Of a stretch of 64,000 bases of DNA, positions 22,793-31,114 are shown one piece after another. The notes under the pieces are model-generated. The model was not told where the DNA came from. It saw only the letters and a list, made by a program, of their open reading frames with translations, and made no database searches. The DNA is from Alteraurantiacibacter buctensis. Its GTDB lineage: Bacteria > Pseudomonadota > Alphaproteobacteria > Sphingomonadales > Sphingomonadaceae. The translations under genes and the position numbers were made by a program. The stretch is taken from assembly GCF_009827655.1 (NCBI RefSeq), contig NZ_WTYV01000001.1:1-64000 (forward strand). The letters run 5' to 3'. How positions within the stretch are numbered: position 1 is the stretch's first letter; every line of letters starts with the position of its first letter.

Positions 22793-25700
22793 TCATGGCC
22801 GGCACAGCTTCGCCAACGTGTCCACCGCAGTGTTGATCGGCACGAACAGGCGCGTCTGGTAACGGATGATCTCGGTGAAGCAGCCTTGCGCCTTGTACCA
22901 GTCGAGGCGGGCCGCGCTCCATCCGGTGAGTTCGAGGCGCTGGCTGCCGTTGACCAGGCTGCGTTTCACCATCATCGGCTCGCGCGAGCCGAGTTCCATC
23001 GCCCGCCCGGTCGCGAGAACCGACTGAACAATGTCGTCAGCCGACAGCGTCTGCTCGCGTTCAAGTCCGAGGGCCTTGCACAGCTCCGGCACGCAATGGG
23101 CGGGCAGTTCGCGACCGAGCAACGAGCGTCCATCGCTCGCCGATATTCGGCTTACCCGTACGAAATCGGAAGGAAGCTTGTCCCAAACGGGAAGCAGTAG
23201 GCCTGTCGCGAGATAGAGCCGTTCACGCTTGTGGCTGTTTCGCGCCTCATCGACCTCAGCGATCCACGCTTGGCGGAAGGCGTCGATGCGTATGGGTTCC
23301 CAATTGCTCTCCGCCAATTGATCCGCAGTGATATGGCTACGTTTCAATGGGCGCAAAAGTTCGAACCGGGCGATACGCGTGCCATCGTCGGCCAACAGGC
23401 TGCGCGCAGGGACCAACAGGACAACGCGGCCTGACCGGCTGTTGCGCATGGGCCGCTGGTGCTGGCCACCGATGCCATGAAGCTCCTCGAGGCGCTCGAA
23501 GGTCAGCGGCTTCAGCGCACGCGCAATTTCAATCTCAAGCAGATGCGTCGTAGCCCCGGACATTGCGTCGGTACGCAGTAGCGTGTCCGACAGCACGTTG
23601 AAGTCCTCGACCGCAAGGGTTTCGAGGCCAAGGTCGAGTGTCCCCGCCTGCCGTGCCGCATCAACCCGTGCCTCGACCAACCCCAGGTATTCGTCGAAGA
23701 TGGCGTTTTGCAGGTCGATGGGCAGCGCCAGGATGCGGTTGAGCCACCGCTGGATCGTCGGCAGGTCATCGACCATCGAACCATCGGGCGCCTCGATTGC
23801 GAGACCCGACAGTTCCTGGAAGCGCGCAAGGCCGACAGCTTCGAGCTTGCCGGTGAACAGCAGTCGAAACCAGCGAGTGAGCGCCTCCTTGGCATAGATG
23901 CTCTCGAGGTTGTCAGCTGGATCGAACAGGTTCTGGCCACCGGTCTGCCGCTGACCGCGCGTAAGTGCCCCGAGGCTGTCCAATCGTCTGGCAATGGTCG
24001 AGATGAACCGCCGCTCGCCGCGCACATCGGTGGTCACCGGCCGGAACAACGGCGCCGAGGCCTGGTTCGTGCGATTGGTCCGGCCCAGCCCCTGGATCGC
24101 GGCATCGGCCCGCCAGCCCGGTTCGAGCAGGAAGTGAACCCGGCGCGCCTGGTTCTTCGCTGCGAGGTCAGCATGGTAGCTACGGCCTGTTCCGCCCGCA
24201 TCGGAGAACACCAGAATGCGCTTGGCCCCATCCATAAACGCTTGCGTCTCTGCCAGATTCGCGCGGGCAGAACGCGTATGCAGCTTTTGGTGCCCGTCAC
24301 GTCCGATGATCAGGCGACGGGTCCTACCTGTGACCTCGGCCACCTGATCGACACCGAAGCGTTCGATGATCGCATCAAGCGCGATCGCGATCGGCGGCAA
24401 GGCGCAGAGCTGTTCGATCATCCGGTCACGCGCTGCCAATGCCGAGCGGCACAGCACGGGTGCGCCGTGTTCATCGCTCATGGGTTCGGAGCGGGCATTA
24501 CCGTTCTCGTCGGTAAAGACAGCCATCAGGCGGACCGGAAAGCTTCTCACGAGATAGTCGATGACATATTCTCGCGGGGACAGGTCGATCTCGAGCGCCT
24601 CGCGCTCGTCAGCCGACAAGTCGGCCAGGCGACGATCAAGCATGGCTTCGCCAGTTGAAACAAGCTGGACGACCACTGCGTTACCATCGGCAATCGCAGC
24701 GTCGATAGCGGGCAAAAGGCTTGGCAGCTTCATCGACAACAGCAGTTGGGCAAAGAATCGCTGCTTGGTCCCCTCGAACACCGACAAGGCGGCCGCCTTG
24801 GCGCCGGAGTTGAGCGTGGCGCCGCTGTCGGCATCGACGATCCGGGTGGCTTCGAGTGCTTCGTGCAAGTTGCCATGAATGATTGACCAAGCTTCCGCAT
24901 AGGCATCGTAGACCGCGACTTGGGGCCCAGTAAGGCAATGCTCGAGGATCTCGTACTCGACCCCGGCGAAGGACAGAGCCCGGGCGGTGTAGAGCCCGAG
25001 CGATTTGAGGTCACGGGCGACCAGTTCCATTGCTGCGATGCCGCCGTCACGAATGTCAGCGACAAAGGCCTCGCGATTGGCAAAAGCAGTCTCGGGACCC
25101 CAGAGGCCGAGCCGTGTGGCATAAGCTAAATTATTGACGTCGGACGCCCCTGTCGCCGAGGCATAAAGCACACGGGCACGTGGCAGCAGGTTCTGCAACC
25201 GCACGCCGGCCACGCCCTGCTCCGAACCCTTCACCTTACCGCGCGATCCTTCGCCGCCCGCCGCATTTGCCATGGCATGGGCCTCGTCGAACACGATGAC
25301 GCCGTCAAAGTCCTCGCTTGCCCAGGCGAGGATCTGTTCGAGACGGGTCGCGTCGCCCCGTCCTGACCGCAGTGTTGGGTAGGTGACGAACAGGATGCCG
25401 TCGCGCATGGTAATGGGCGTTCCGAGCCTCCAGCTCGCGAGCGGCTGCACATCGATTGGCAGGCCACCAAGCGCGGACCAGTCGCGCCGGGCATCCTCCA
25501 AGAGCGCCTCGTTCTTCGAGATCCAGATATGGCGGCGTTCGCGGCGCACCCAGCGATCGAGGATCACACTCGCAACCTGGCGCCCTTTGCCCGCGCCCGT
25601 ACCGTCGCCAAGGAAGTACCCCTGCCGGTAGACCCGCCCCTCGGCCGATGCCTTGAGCGAGCACCCCTTGTCTTCGACTTCATAGCGCCCGGGAAGATCC

Positions 25701-27031
25701 CGCTCGTGGGCATTTGCAGCATAGATCAGCGTTTCGGCCTGGGCGGCAGACAGCAGGCGCTTGGAGAGAAGTCCTTCGGGAAGCTGAGGAATGGTATGGG
25801 GTACGGGAGCTGCGATCGATCCCATGGCCACGGACTCGACCAGCGGCGTCGGATGCTCTGCCGCATCTGGGATAACGATTCGGCTTGGCCGGTAGGGCAG
25901 GTAGTGCCCCACCTGCGCCTCGATGGGCGCGGGGGTCTCGAGGCGCTGGTAAGCCAGCGGCATGATGGCTTGCGGTGCCGTCGCAGTTTTGATTGGAGCA
26001 GGAAGCGGACGATTTGCGGTCGCGACCAATCGGAATGGTGCGCGCATCGGGATGCGCGAAGGCTCATGCCTGGACTTTGCTGCGGCGCGGGCCGGTAAGG
26101 CATCGATCAGTGCCGTGATTTCGAGGAAGTCATTCGACCTGGCAATGACCGGTTGGGTCGTTGCCTTGGTCTTGTCGAGGACCAGCAAGCGGGCTGTAAT
26201 GCCGGTGCCCTGGCTGACGAAAGCACGCTCGATGACAACGTTGAGCTTCAGCGCGACAGGTCCATTGATGGTTGCGAGAAAGCTGGGAGTATCGAACCAT
26301 TCGGGCATGATCGCCACGAGCCGACCGCCGTCAGCGAGCCGGTTCCATGCCGATCGCAGATGGCGCGCGCCCGTCCGACCATCGTGGCCGCGCTCGATCC
26401 CGTGCGAATAGGGTGGGTTCATCAGGACCAGGCTCGGGGCAACGGCGGCATCGAGTAACTCGTCGATCAATTCCGCGTCGTGTCCGGTCAGCTGGGATTG
26501 CGGGAACACGGCAGCGAGGCAATCGCGCCGCAGCGGCGAGATCTCGTTGAGCGCGAGGATTGCGCCTGCCTTCTCGGCCCAGAGTGCCAGCATCCCCGTT
26601 CCGGCCGAAGGCTCAAGGACGTGATCGCCATTCGAGAAGGCGCAGGCACGTGCCGCGAGCCAGGCAAAACGCGGCGGTGTGGCAAACTGCTGCCATGCGA
26701 TCTGCTCTTCACTGCGGTTGGCTTGGCCGGGGACAAGAGCTTCGAGCGAGGCGAACAGGGCATCAGCCTTGGCTGCGAGCGCAGTAAGGCCGAACGCGTC
26801 GACCTCTTGCAGGTATAAGACCTGCGCCAGTTCGAGCGCGGCATGGGCATCTCGGACCGACCAGCGCCCTTCAGCATCGCTGCCACCAAAGTATTGGCAT
26901 AGAGTGTGGGTAATATGGGCACGCGACACCGCAGTGCCGGATGAAAGCGTTGCGGCAATGGAGCGCGCAGCGGAAACGACGATCGGCGGGACGGGTTCGT
27001 CAAACGAGAACGCAGGCGATGAAGTGGACAT
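22793..27031 (-). CDS. Methylase / strawberry-notch-type helicase fusion
   Basis: The 1412-aa protein joins two enzymes. Residues 100-300 are a class I N6-adenine-like methyltransferase with the SAM site PSAGTGML (141-148) and catalytic NPPY (205-208). Residues 420-1300 are an SF2 strawberry-notch (SBNO) helicase: Walker A GDGTGAGKGRQ (475-485), DEAH (582-585), and a C-terminal domain with LGRTNRTNQ. Such proteins recur in sphingomonad and rhizobial integrative elements and are thought to protect or remodel element DNA. Start ATG 27031 has AGGAGG. It is very close to primase and ParB genes on the same strand. Confidence 0.9.
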   Translation of the reverse strand: MSTSSPAFSFDEPVPPIVVSAARSIAATLSSGTAVSRAHITHTLCQYFGGSDAEGRWSVRDAHAALELAQVLYLQEVDAFGLTALAAKADALFASLEALVPGQANRSEEQIAWQQFATPPRFAWLAARACAFSNGDHVLEPSAGTGMLALWAEKAGAILALNEISPLRRDCLAAVFPQSQLTGHDAELIDELLDAAVAPSLVLMNPPYSHGIERGHDGRTGARHLRSAWNRLADGGRLVAIMPEWFDTPSFLATINGPVALKLNVVIERAFVSQGTGITARLLVLDKTKATTQPVIARSNDFLEITALIDALPARAAAKSRHEPSRIPMRAPFRLVATANRPLPAPIKTATAPQAIMPLAYQRLETPAPIEAQVGHYLPYRPSRIVIPDAAEHPTPLVESVAMGSIAAPVPHTIPQLPEGLLSKRLLSAAQAETLIYAANAHERDLPGRYEVEDKGCSLKASAEGRVYRQGYFLGDGTGAGKGRQVASVILDRWVRRERRHIWISKNEALLEDARRDWSALGGLPIDVQPLASWRLGTPITMRDGILFVTYPTLRSGRGDATRLEQILAWASEDFDGVIVFDEAHAMANAAGGEGSRGKVKGSEQGVAGVRLQNLLPRARVLYASATGASDVNNLAYATRLGLWGPETAFANREAFVADIRDGGIAAMELVARDLKSLGLYTARALSFAGVEYEILEHCLTGPQVAVYDAYAEAWSIIHGNLHEALEATRIVDADSGATLNSGAKAAALSVFEGTKQRFFAQLLLSMKLPSLLPAIDAAIADGNAVVVQLVSTGEAMLDRRLADLSADEREALEIDLSPREYVIDYLVRSFPVRLMAVFTDENGNARSEPMSDEHGAPVLCRSALAARDRMIEQLCALPPIAIALDAIIERFGVDQVAEVTGRTRRLIIGRDGHQKLHTRSARANLAETQAFMDGAKRILVFSDAGGTGRSYHADLAAKNQARRVHFLLEPGWRADAAIQGLGRTNRTNQASAPLFRPVTTDVRGERRFISTIARRLDSLGALTRGQRQTGGQNLFDPADNLESIYAKEALTRWFRLLFTGKLEAVGLARFQELSGLAIEAPDGSMVDDLPTIQRWLNRILALPIDLQNAIFDEYLGLVEARVDAARQAGTLDLGLETLAVEDFNVLSDTLLRTDAMSGATTHLLEIEIARALKPLTFERLEELHGIGGQHQRPMRNSRSGRVVLLVPARSLLADDGTRIARFELLRPLKRSHITADQLAESNWEPIRIDAFRQAWIAEVDEARNSHKRERLYLATGLLLPVWDKLPSDFVRVSRISASDGRSLLGRELPAHCVPELCKALGLEREQTLSADDIVQSVLATGRAMELGSREPMMVKRSLVNGSQRLELTGWSAARLDWYKAQGCFTEIIRYQTRLFVPINTAVDTLAKLCRP

Positions 27032-27108
27032 GGCAAACCTCCTGACGAGGCGATGGCATGTCCACCGACCTCATCTGGCCCAGCGCCCACTTTCCTCTGT
27101 CGCGGTGG

Positions 27109-28005
27109 TCAAGGCTTCTCCGCGTGGCGGGCGAGTAGCTCGTCATTCCAGTCAAACCCCGCGGACGCTGGCACATGGATGACAATGCGCCGGTCCCCTT
27201 GAGCATAGGCACGACGCGCTCGCTTCTCGGCCAGTTGGCCGCCCGCATCGTGATCGAGAAACACGTGGAGCTCGCGTACACTCTCAGGGATCGAGACCAG
27301 GCCGAAACGTTCGTTACCAAGCGTCGCCCAACACGGTATGCCGAAGAGTGCCGTGGCCGACAGGGCAGTCTCAATGCCTTCGGCCAGGCCCAGGTGGCCA
27401 TCCACGGCAGGAGCAAGCCTGACCGCGCCAGTTCCAAGACTTCCCAAGGCGCGCCGTGGTCGCTCGAAGCTCGCCAGCTTGCGCTTCGTCGGATCGAAGA
27501 AGGTGCGGTGCACGGCAACGATGCCGACATCGACGCAAACTGCCGCCAGCATGGCCGGTAGGAATTGAACCTGCTCGCGAGGTCCGAGCGGTGTCCGGGC
27601 GAGGAAGCGCAATTGGTCTGAATGGTGGTGGATTCCCCGTTGGGCAAGGTGGTCCTCGGCGGGCGTGCCAACCAGGGGGCAAGCCGCCTGCCACAAGCGG
27701 CGTGCATTTCCGCCCGAACGATCCGGCGCTTCGCGTGCTACCAGCGGTGCGCCTGCCCCACTGAACAGCTCGCGGGCACCAACCCCGTGCCGACGCAGCG
27801 CGGTGATGATTTCGTCGTTGGTGCATCCGGCGAAGCAATGCAGCAGGATCGCTTTGCGACCCAAGCTGACACTGAGCGAGGGTGTTCGGTCGTCATGCGC
27901 CGGGCAACAGCACATGCCCTTGCCTCGGCGCCAGGTTCCGCGAAGGCTTTCGACGATTTCTCGGGCGCGGCGTTCGAGTGGCTCAGTTCCAAAAGTCTGG
28001 GGCAT
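27109..28005 (-). CDS. Toprim-domain primase-like protein (DUF7146 type)
   Basis: The 298-aa protein has an N-terminal zinc-finger region resembling CHC2 primases (CCCPAHDDRTPSLSV; LLHCFAGC) and a C-terminal Toprim domain (LAEGIETALSA with the catalytic Glu; FLDHDAGG with the DxD-like pair). It fits the primase-like gene that follows the strawberry-notch helicase in these elements and probably primes the incoming strand. ATG 28005 has CGGAG; an upstream ATG-less extension reaches 28194. It is transcribed divergently from the transglycosylase. Confidence 0.85.
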   Translation of the reverse strand: MPQTFGTEPLERRAREIVESLRGTWRRGKGMCCCPAHDDRTPSLSVSLGRKAILLHCFAGCTNDEIITALRRHGVGARELFSGAGAPLVAREAPDRSGGNARRLWQAACPLVGTPAEDHLAQRGIHHHSDQLRFLARTPLGPREQVQFLPAMLAAVCVDVGIVAVHRTFFDPTKRKLASFERPRRALGSLGTGAVRLAPAVDGHLGLAEGIETALSATALFGIPCWATLGNERFGLVSIPESVRELHVFLDHDAGGQLAEKRARRAYAQGDRRIVIHVPASAGFDWNDELLARHAEKP

Positions 28006-28130
28006 GCATCTACTCCGGTTGGGATGCCCTCCCCAGCGCAGCCTCCGCTCTGCGCCGTCATCAATCGCATTTCCTACAGTAAATGTTCTATATATGTTCC
28101 ATCGCGATTTGACTAGCAAAGGATCGAGAT

Positions 28131-28787
28131 ATGACACTGAAAACCAGCCTGATCGTAGGAATTGCGGCCGTGCTCTGGGTAGCAGCACCGGCATTTGCGC
28201 AGTCGCCGCCCGCCCTCGAAAGCGGCACGGGCGAAGCGCGTGAGCCAGCGGCAGCGGAAGGGTCGAGCGGATTTCGGTTGCTCGAACACGGCACCTGGCA
28301 GCGACCGCCAGACGCTACGTCTCCTGTCCCCTCGAAAAGCGAAGGCGGTCGGGTTCTCCTCCCCTATCATTACCCGCCGATCAGCCACGGCGGGCCTTCT
28401 GGGTTTCGTCGTGCAACCTACCTGCCACACGTTCAGGCCGCAGAAATGCGATATGCCTTGCCGCCCGGGCTCCTAGATGCATTGGTCTGGACTGAATCGC
28501 GCTACAATCCAGTTGCGGTCAGCAAGGCTGGTGCCGCAGGCCTTGGACAGCTTATGCCGGGCACGGCTCGTGATCTGGGTGTGGCCAACAGGTTTGATCC
28601 AGTGGCCAATTTGAACGGCGCCGCCAACTATCTGCGTCAGATGCTAAACAAGTTCGGCCAAGTTCACCTTGCTCTTGCAGCGTACAATGCCGGCCCCGGA
28701 GCCGTGGAACGGGCTCGCGGCATCCCACGCAATCGAGAGACTCCTGCTTATGTTCGCAATGTGCTGCGGCATTGGCGTCAATCGTGA
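28131..28787 (+). CDS. Lytic transglycosylase (SLT domain), VirB1-like
   Basis: This 218-aa protein has a signal peptide (about 1-23, AFAQ cleavage), a low-complexity linker, and a C-terminal SLT domain. The catalytic Glu lies in [10 protein letters not shown], followed by [13 protein letters not shown] and [13 protein letters not shown]. It cuts peptidoglycan in the periplasm and is the type used to open the wall for conjugation machinery. No other type IV secretion gene is present in the window, so it is an element remnant or a stand-alone enzyme. Confidence 0.9.
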   Translation: MTLKTSLIVGIAAVLWVAAPAFAQSPPALESGTGEAREPAAAEGSSGFRLLEHGTWQRPPDATSPVPSKSEGGRVLLPYHYPPISHGGPSGFRRATYLPHVQAAEMRYALPPGLLDALVWTESRYNPVAVSKAGAAGLGQLMPGTARDLGVANRFDPVANLNGAANYLRQMLNKFGQVHLALAAYNAGPGAVERARGIPRNRETPAYVRNVLRHWRQS

Positions 28788-29304
28788 GCTAGCAGCATTT
28801 CGGAATATATCCTTCGCACAGGTGACCTCACTAAGGGTGCCCTCGATTTGCATGTCGTCGAGCACAACAATATTGAGATTTCGATGCAAGCGCCCCCGAT
28901 CCCCGTTTGGATGGGCGCGATCGGCATTTCACAACTCCCACCGGATTTCTCGGGTGCAGAATTTGGACGGTCCCCCCGCAGGAACAACGCCATTATCGTG
29001 TCCCAAATTGTGAGCAGCATGGGAGTGTGGTAGAGACTGTGGGAGCGAGGCATTTGAACCGCCTCTTTTCGTTAGCTTATTCAATTCATTAGAGCTTTTC
29101 GCTTGCAACCTCCGTCTCCGCCAGATCCCGGATTTCCACGAACCGCAGCGAACCACTGAGAACAAGCTAATCGCTTGTTAGGCTGCGCTTTTTCATGAAA
29201 ATTTGACCGCGATGGATCGCATCAGTTCACGTCAGACCGCCGCCATATTTATGGCCTATCTTATGGCTTGAATGCTACGAGGTGTCGGTTAAAGTCGCGA
29301 AATC
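28788..29304. other. Intergenic stretch before truncated integrase
   Basis: No gene is convincing here. A 61-codon plus-strand frame (28848-29033, with a hydrophobic, Pro-rich start) lacks a ribosome site and a known motif. The stretch contains a CCA-ending segment at 29109-29123 that may be an attachment site. Confidence 0.4.
29109..29123 (+). other. Possible attachment site (tRNA 3'-end-like)
   Basis: CCTCCGTCTCCGCCA resembles the acceptor stem and CCA end of a serine-type tRNA or tmRNA. No T-loop (GGTTCGAATCC) precedes it, so it is not a gene. It lies 180 bases ahead of a P4-type integrase gene, where att sites normally sit. Confidence 0.35.
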
Positions 29305-30016
29305 ATGGCTACGCGCGCGCGAGCGAAACTGAACGTAAAGCAGGTGGCAGCCTACGCCGGGCCTGGTGTATTGTCCGATGGCGGCGGGCTGTACCTGCGT
29401 GTTCGGGAGTCGGGCCGTTCGTGGTTTTACATCGGCACCCTCAATGGGAAGCGCATCGAGATCGGCCTTGGTTCGGCGTTGGATGTGACGCTGGCCAAAG
29501 CGCGTGACAAAGCAGCAGAGGTTCGTGCTCTGATCCTTGAAGGCATCGACCCACGAATCGAAAAGGCGAAGGCCAAGGCTGCCGCGAAGCCAAAGGTCTT
29601 GTTCGGGGCATTTGCGCTCGATCACCTCGACAGCATCGAGGATGGCTTCAAGAACCCGAAGCATCGCCAGCAGTGGCGGAACACGCTGATTACCTACGCC
29701 AAGCCGATGTTTGATCTGCCGATCGAGGAGGTAAAAACCGAGCACATCCTGGAAGTGCTGCAGCCGATCTGGTTGGAGAAGCGCGAGACCGCTTCACGGG
29801 TGCGTGGTCGGATAGAGCGCGTGCTGGATGCCGCCAGAGTGAAGGGCCTGCGCCACGGCGAGAATCCTGCGCGTGGCCGTGGCCACCTCGACTTGCTGCT
29901 GCCCAAGCGCTCGAAGGTGGGGGTCAAGCACCATCCGGCACTGCCGTTCAAGCAGGTGGCCGAGTTCATGGCTGAACTGCGCCAGCGTGATATCGTGACG
30001 GCTAAGGCGTTGGAGT
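29305..30016 (+). pseudogene. P4-type tyrosine integrase, truncated by IS6
   Basis: The first 237 residues are those of a P4-type integrase: the arm-binding N-terminus (GGLYLRVRESGRSWFYIG, IGLGSALDVTLAKAR), then the core-binding helical domain (FDLPIEEVKTEHILEVLQPIW). The catalytic domain with Arg-His-Arg-Tyr is missing; the frame enters an IS6-family element at 30017 and ends inside it at 30135. Integration and excision by this enzyme are lost. Confidence 0.88.
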
Positions 30017-30856
30017 GGTGCTGTCAGTCTAACCGCAACTCGTCTCCGATGTGCGGAGTTTGCCCTACCCCAGCGTCGATTCAGGCCATGAGCAATTGCC
30101 ACTCGGCCAGGGCGGCCGAGCGGCGTATCTTGTAGGTCGTTCTGTCGACGAGGTGGCGTTCAAGGTTGAAGTGGTTGTGGACGTTGGCGTGGACCGAGGC
30201 GAACTTTTGTAAGCTTTTCATCTGTCGGAACCTGAGCATCGCCCGCTCTCGTCGTCGGAATGGCAGGTGGCTGTTCTCCACCCGATTGTTGGCCCAGCGT
30301 CCGACCTCCTGCTTCTCGGTGTTGCCGAGCTCGGTCATTGCCGCCTTGTACGAACGCAGGCCATCGGTGGTAATCTCCGCCGGTGAGCCGTGGCGCTTCA
30401 GCGCCTTCTTCATGAAGGCCAGCGCTGCCTTCTTGTCGCGGGTCTTGGTGACGAAGCTTTCGAGCACCTCGCCCTCCTGGTCGACCGCTCGCCACAGGTA
30501 ATGCATCTCGCCGTTGATCTTCACATAGACCTCGTCGAGGTGCCACTTCCACTGGCGGAAGCCTCTCATCCGGCTCACCCGCTGGCGACGGACATCGGCT
30601 GCGAACAGCGGGCCGAACCGGTTCCACCAATGGCGCACGGTCTCGTGGCAGATGTCGATGCCGCGCTCGGCCAGCAGGTCCTCAACGTTGCGCAAGCTCA
30701 GCGGGAAGCGGACGTACATCATCACGACCAAGCGGATTACCTCGGGCGACGAGTTGAAGTACCGAAACGGGCTGGCTGGTTTGCGGGGTCGGGGCATCGC
30801 AGCGCCCTACCCTCGCCGGCTTAAAACGCTAGTGGTGCATTTGGTCTGACAAAGCC
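30017..30856. mobile_element. IS6-family insertion sequence (840 bp)
   Basis: The element is bounded by imperfect inverted ends: GGTGCTGTCAGTCTAA at the left (30017) and, read inward from the right (30856), GGCTTTGTCAGACCAA. It carries one transposase gene on the minus strand. The flanks (GTTGGAGT left, TCGCCCGT right) do not match, so there is no 8-base target duplication; this suggests recombination between copies or adjacent deletion after insertion. Confidence 0.8.
30081..30797 (-). CDS. IS6-family DDE transposase
   Basis: The 238-aa transposase has the IS6 layout: a short N-terminal helix-turn-helix region (LSLRNVEDLLAERGI, ETVRHW) and a DDE core with DEVYVKING (first Asp), ITTDGLRSY (second Asp) and NNRVENSH (Glu). 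Full length and intact motifs suggest it is active. IS6 elements move by replicative cointegration and often drive local rearrangement, in keeping with the scars around it. Confidence 0.93.
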   Translation of the reverse strand: MPRPRKPASPFRYFNSSPEVIRLVVMMYVRFPLSLRNVEDLLAERGIDICHETVRHWWNRFGPLFAADVRRQRVSRMRGFRQWKWHLDEVYVKINGEMHYLWRAVDQEGEVLESFVTKTRDKKAALAFMKKALKRHGSPAEITTDGLRSYKAAMTELGNTEKQEVGRWANNRVENSHLPFRRRERAMLRFRQMKSLQKFASVHANVHNHFNLERHLVDRTTYKIRRSAALAEWQLLMA

Positions 30857-31005
30857 TCGCCCGTACATCATCGCCACCAGGCGGATCACCTCGGTTGACG
30901 AGTTGAAACGGCGAAACGGGCTTGGCGGCAGGGCTCGAGATTTGCGCGACATCAGTTCCGGCTAACTGGGCTCGACGCAAGGTGCCACGTTGCTCTGACA
31001 GAGCC
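30857..31005 (-). mobile_element. End remnant of a second IS6-family element
   Basis: An ATG at 30952 (minus strand) opens 32 codons that match the IS6 transposase N-terminus (FRRFNSSTEVIRLVAMMY), close to but not identical with the intact copy. Upstream lies a terminal repeat, GGCTCTGTCAGAGCAACG (read inward from 31005). The rest was removed where the intact IS now begins. Two related elements thus collided here. Confidence 0.72.
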
Positions 31006-31114
31006 CTTCAGGCAAAGCGGCCCACCAAGGGGAAATGCTTTCAGACGCGCTGAGCTTTTTGCCGCAAATTTGCGATTGCGACATGTCCAAGTTGGCCAGA
31101 AAAAATAATCGTTT

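Noticed and set aside
28131-28787. Conjugative type IV secretion locus around the lytic transglycosylase
   Set aside because: No VirB4, VirD4, VirB9-11 or relaxase gene is seen in the window; one transglycosylase is not enough.
29109-29123. tRNA or tmRNA gene ending in CCA
   Set aside because: No T-arm, anticodon arm or matching 5' acceptor strand lies upstream, so only an att-like fragment is claimed.
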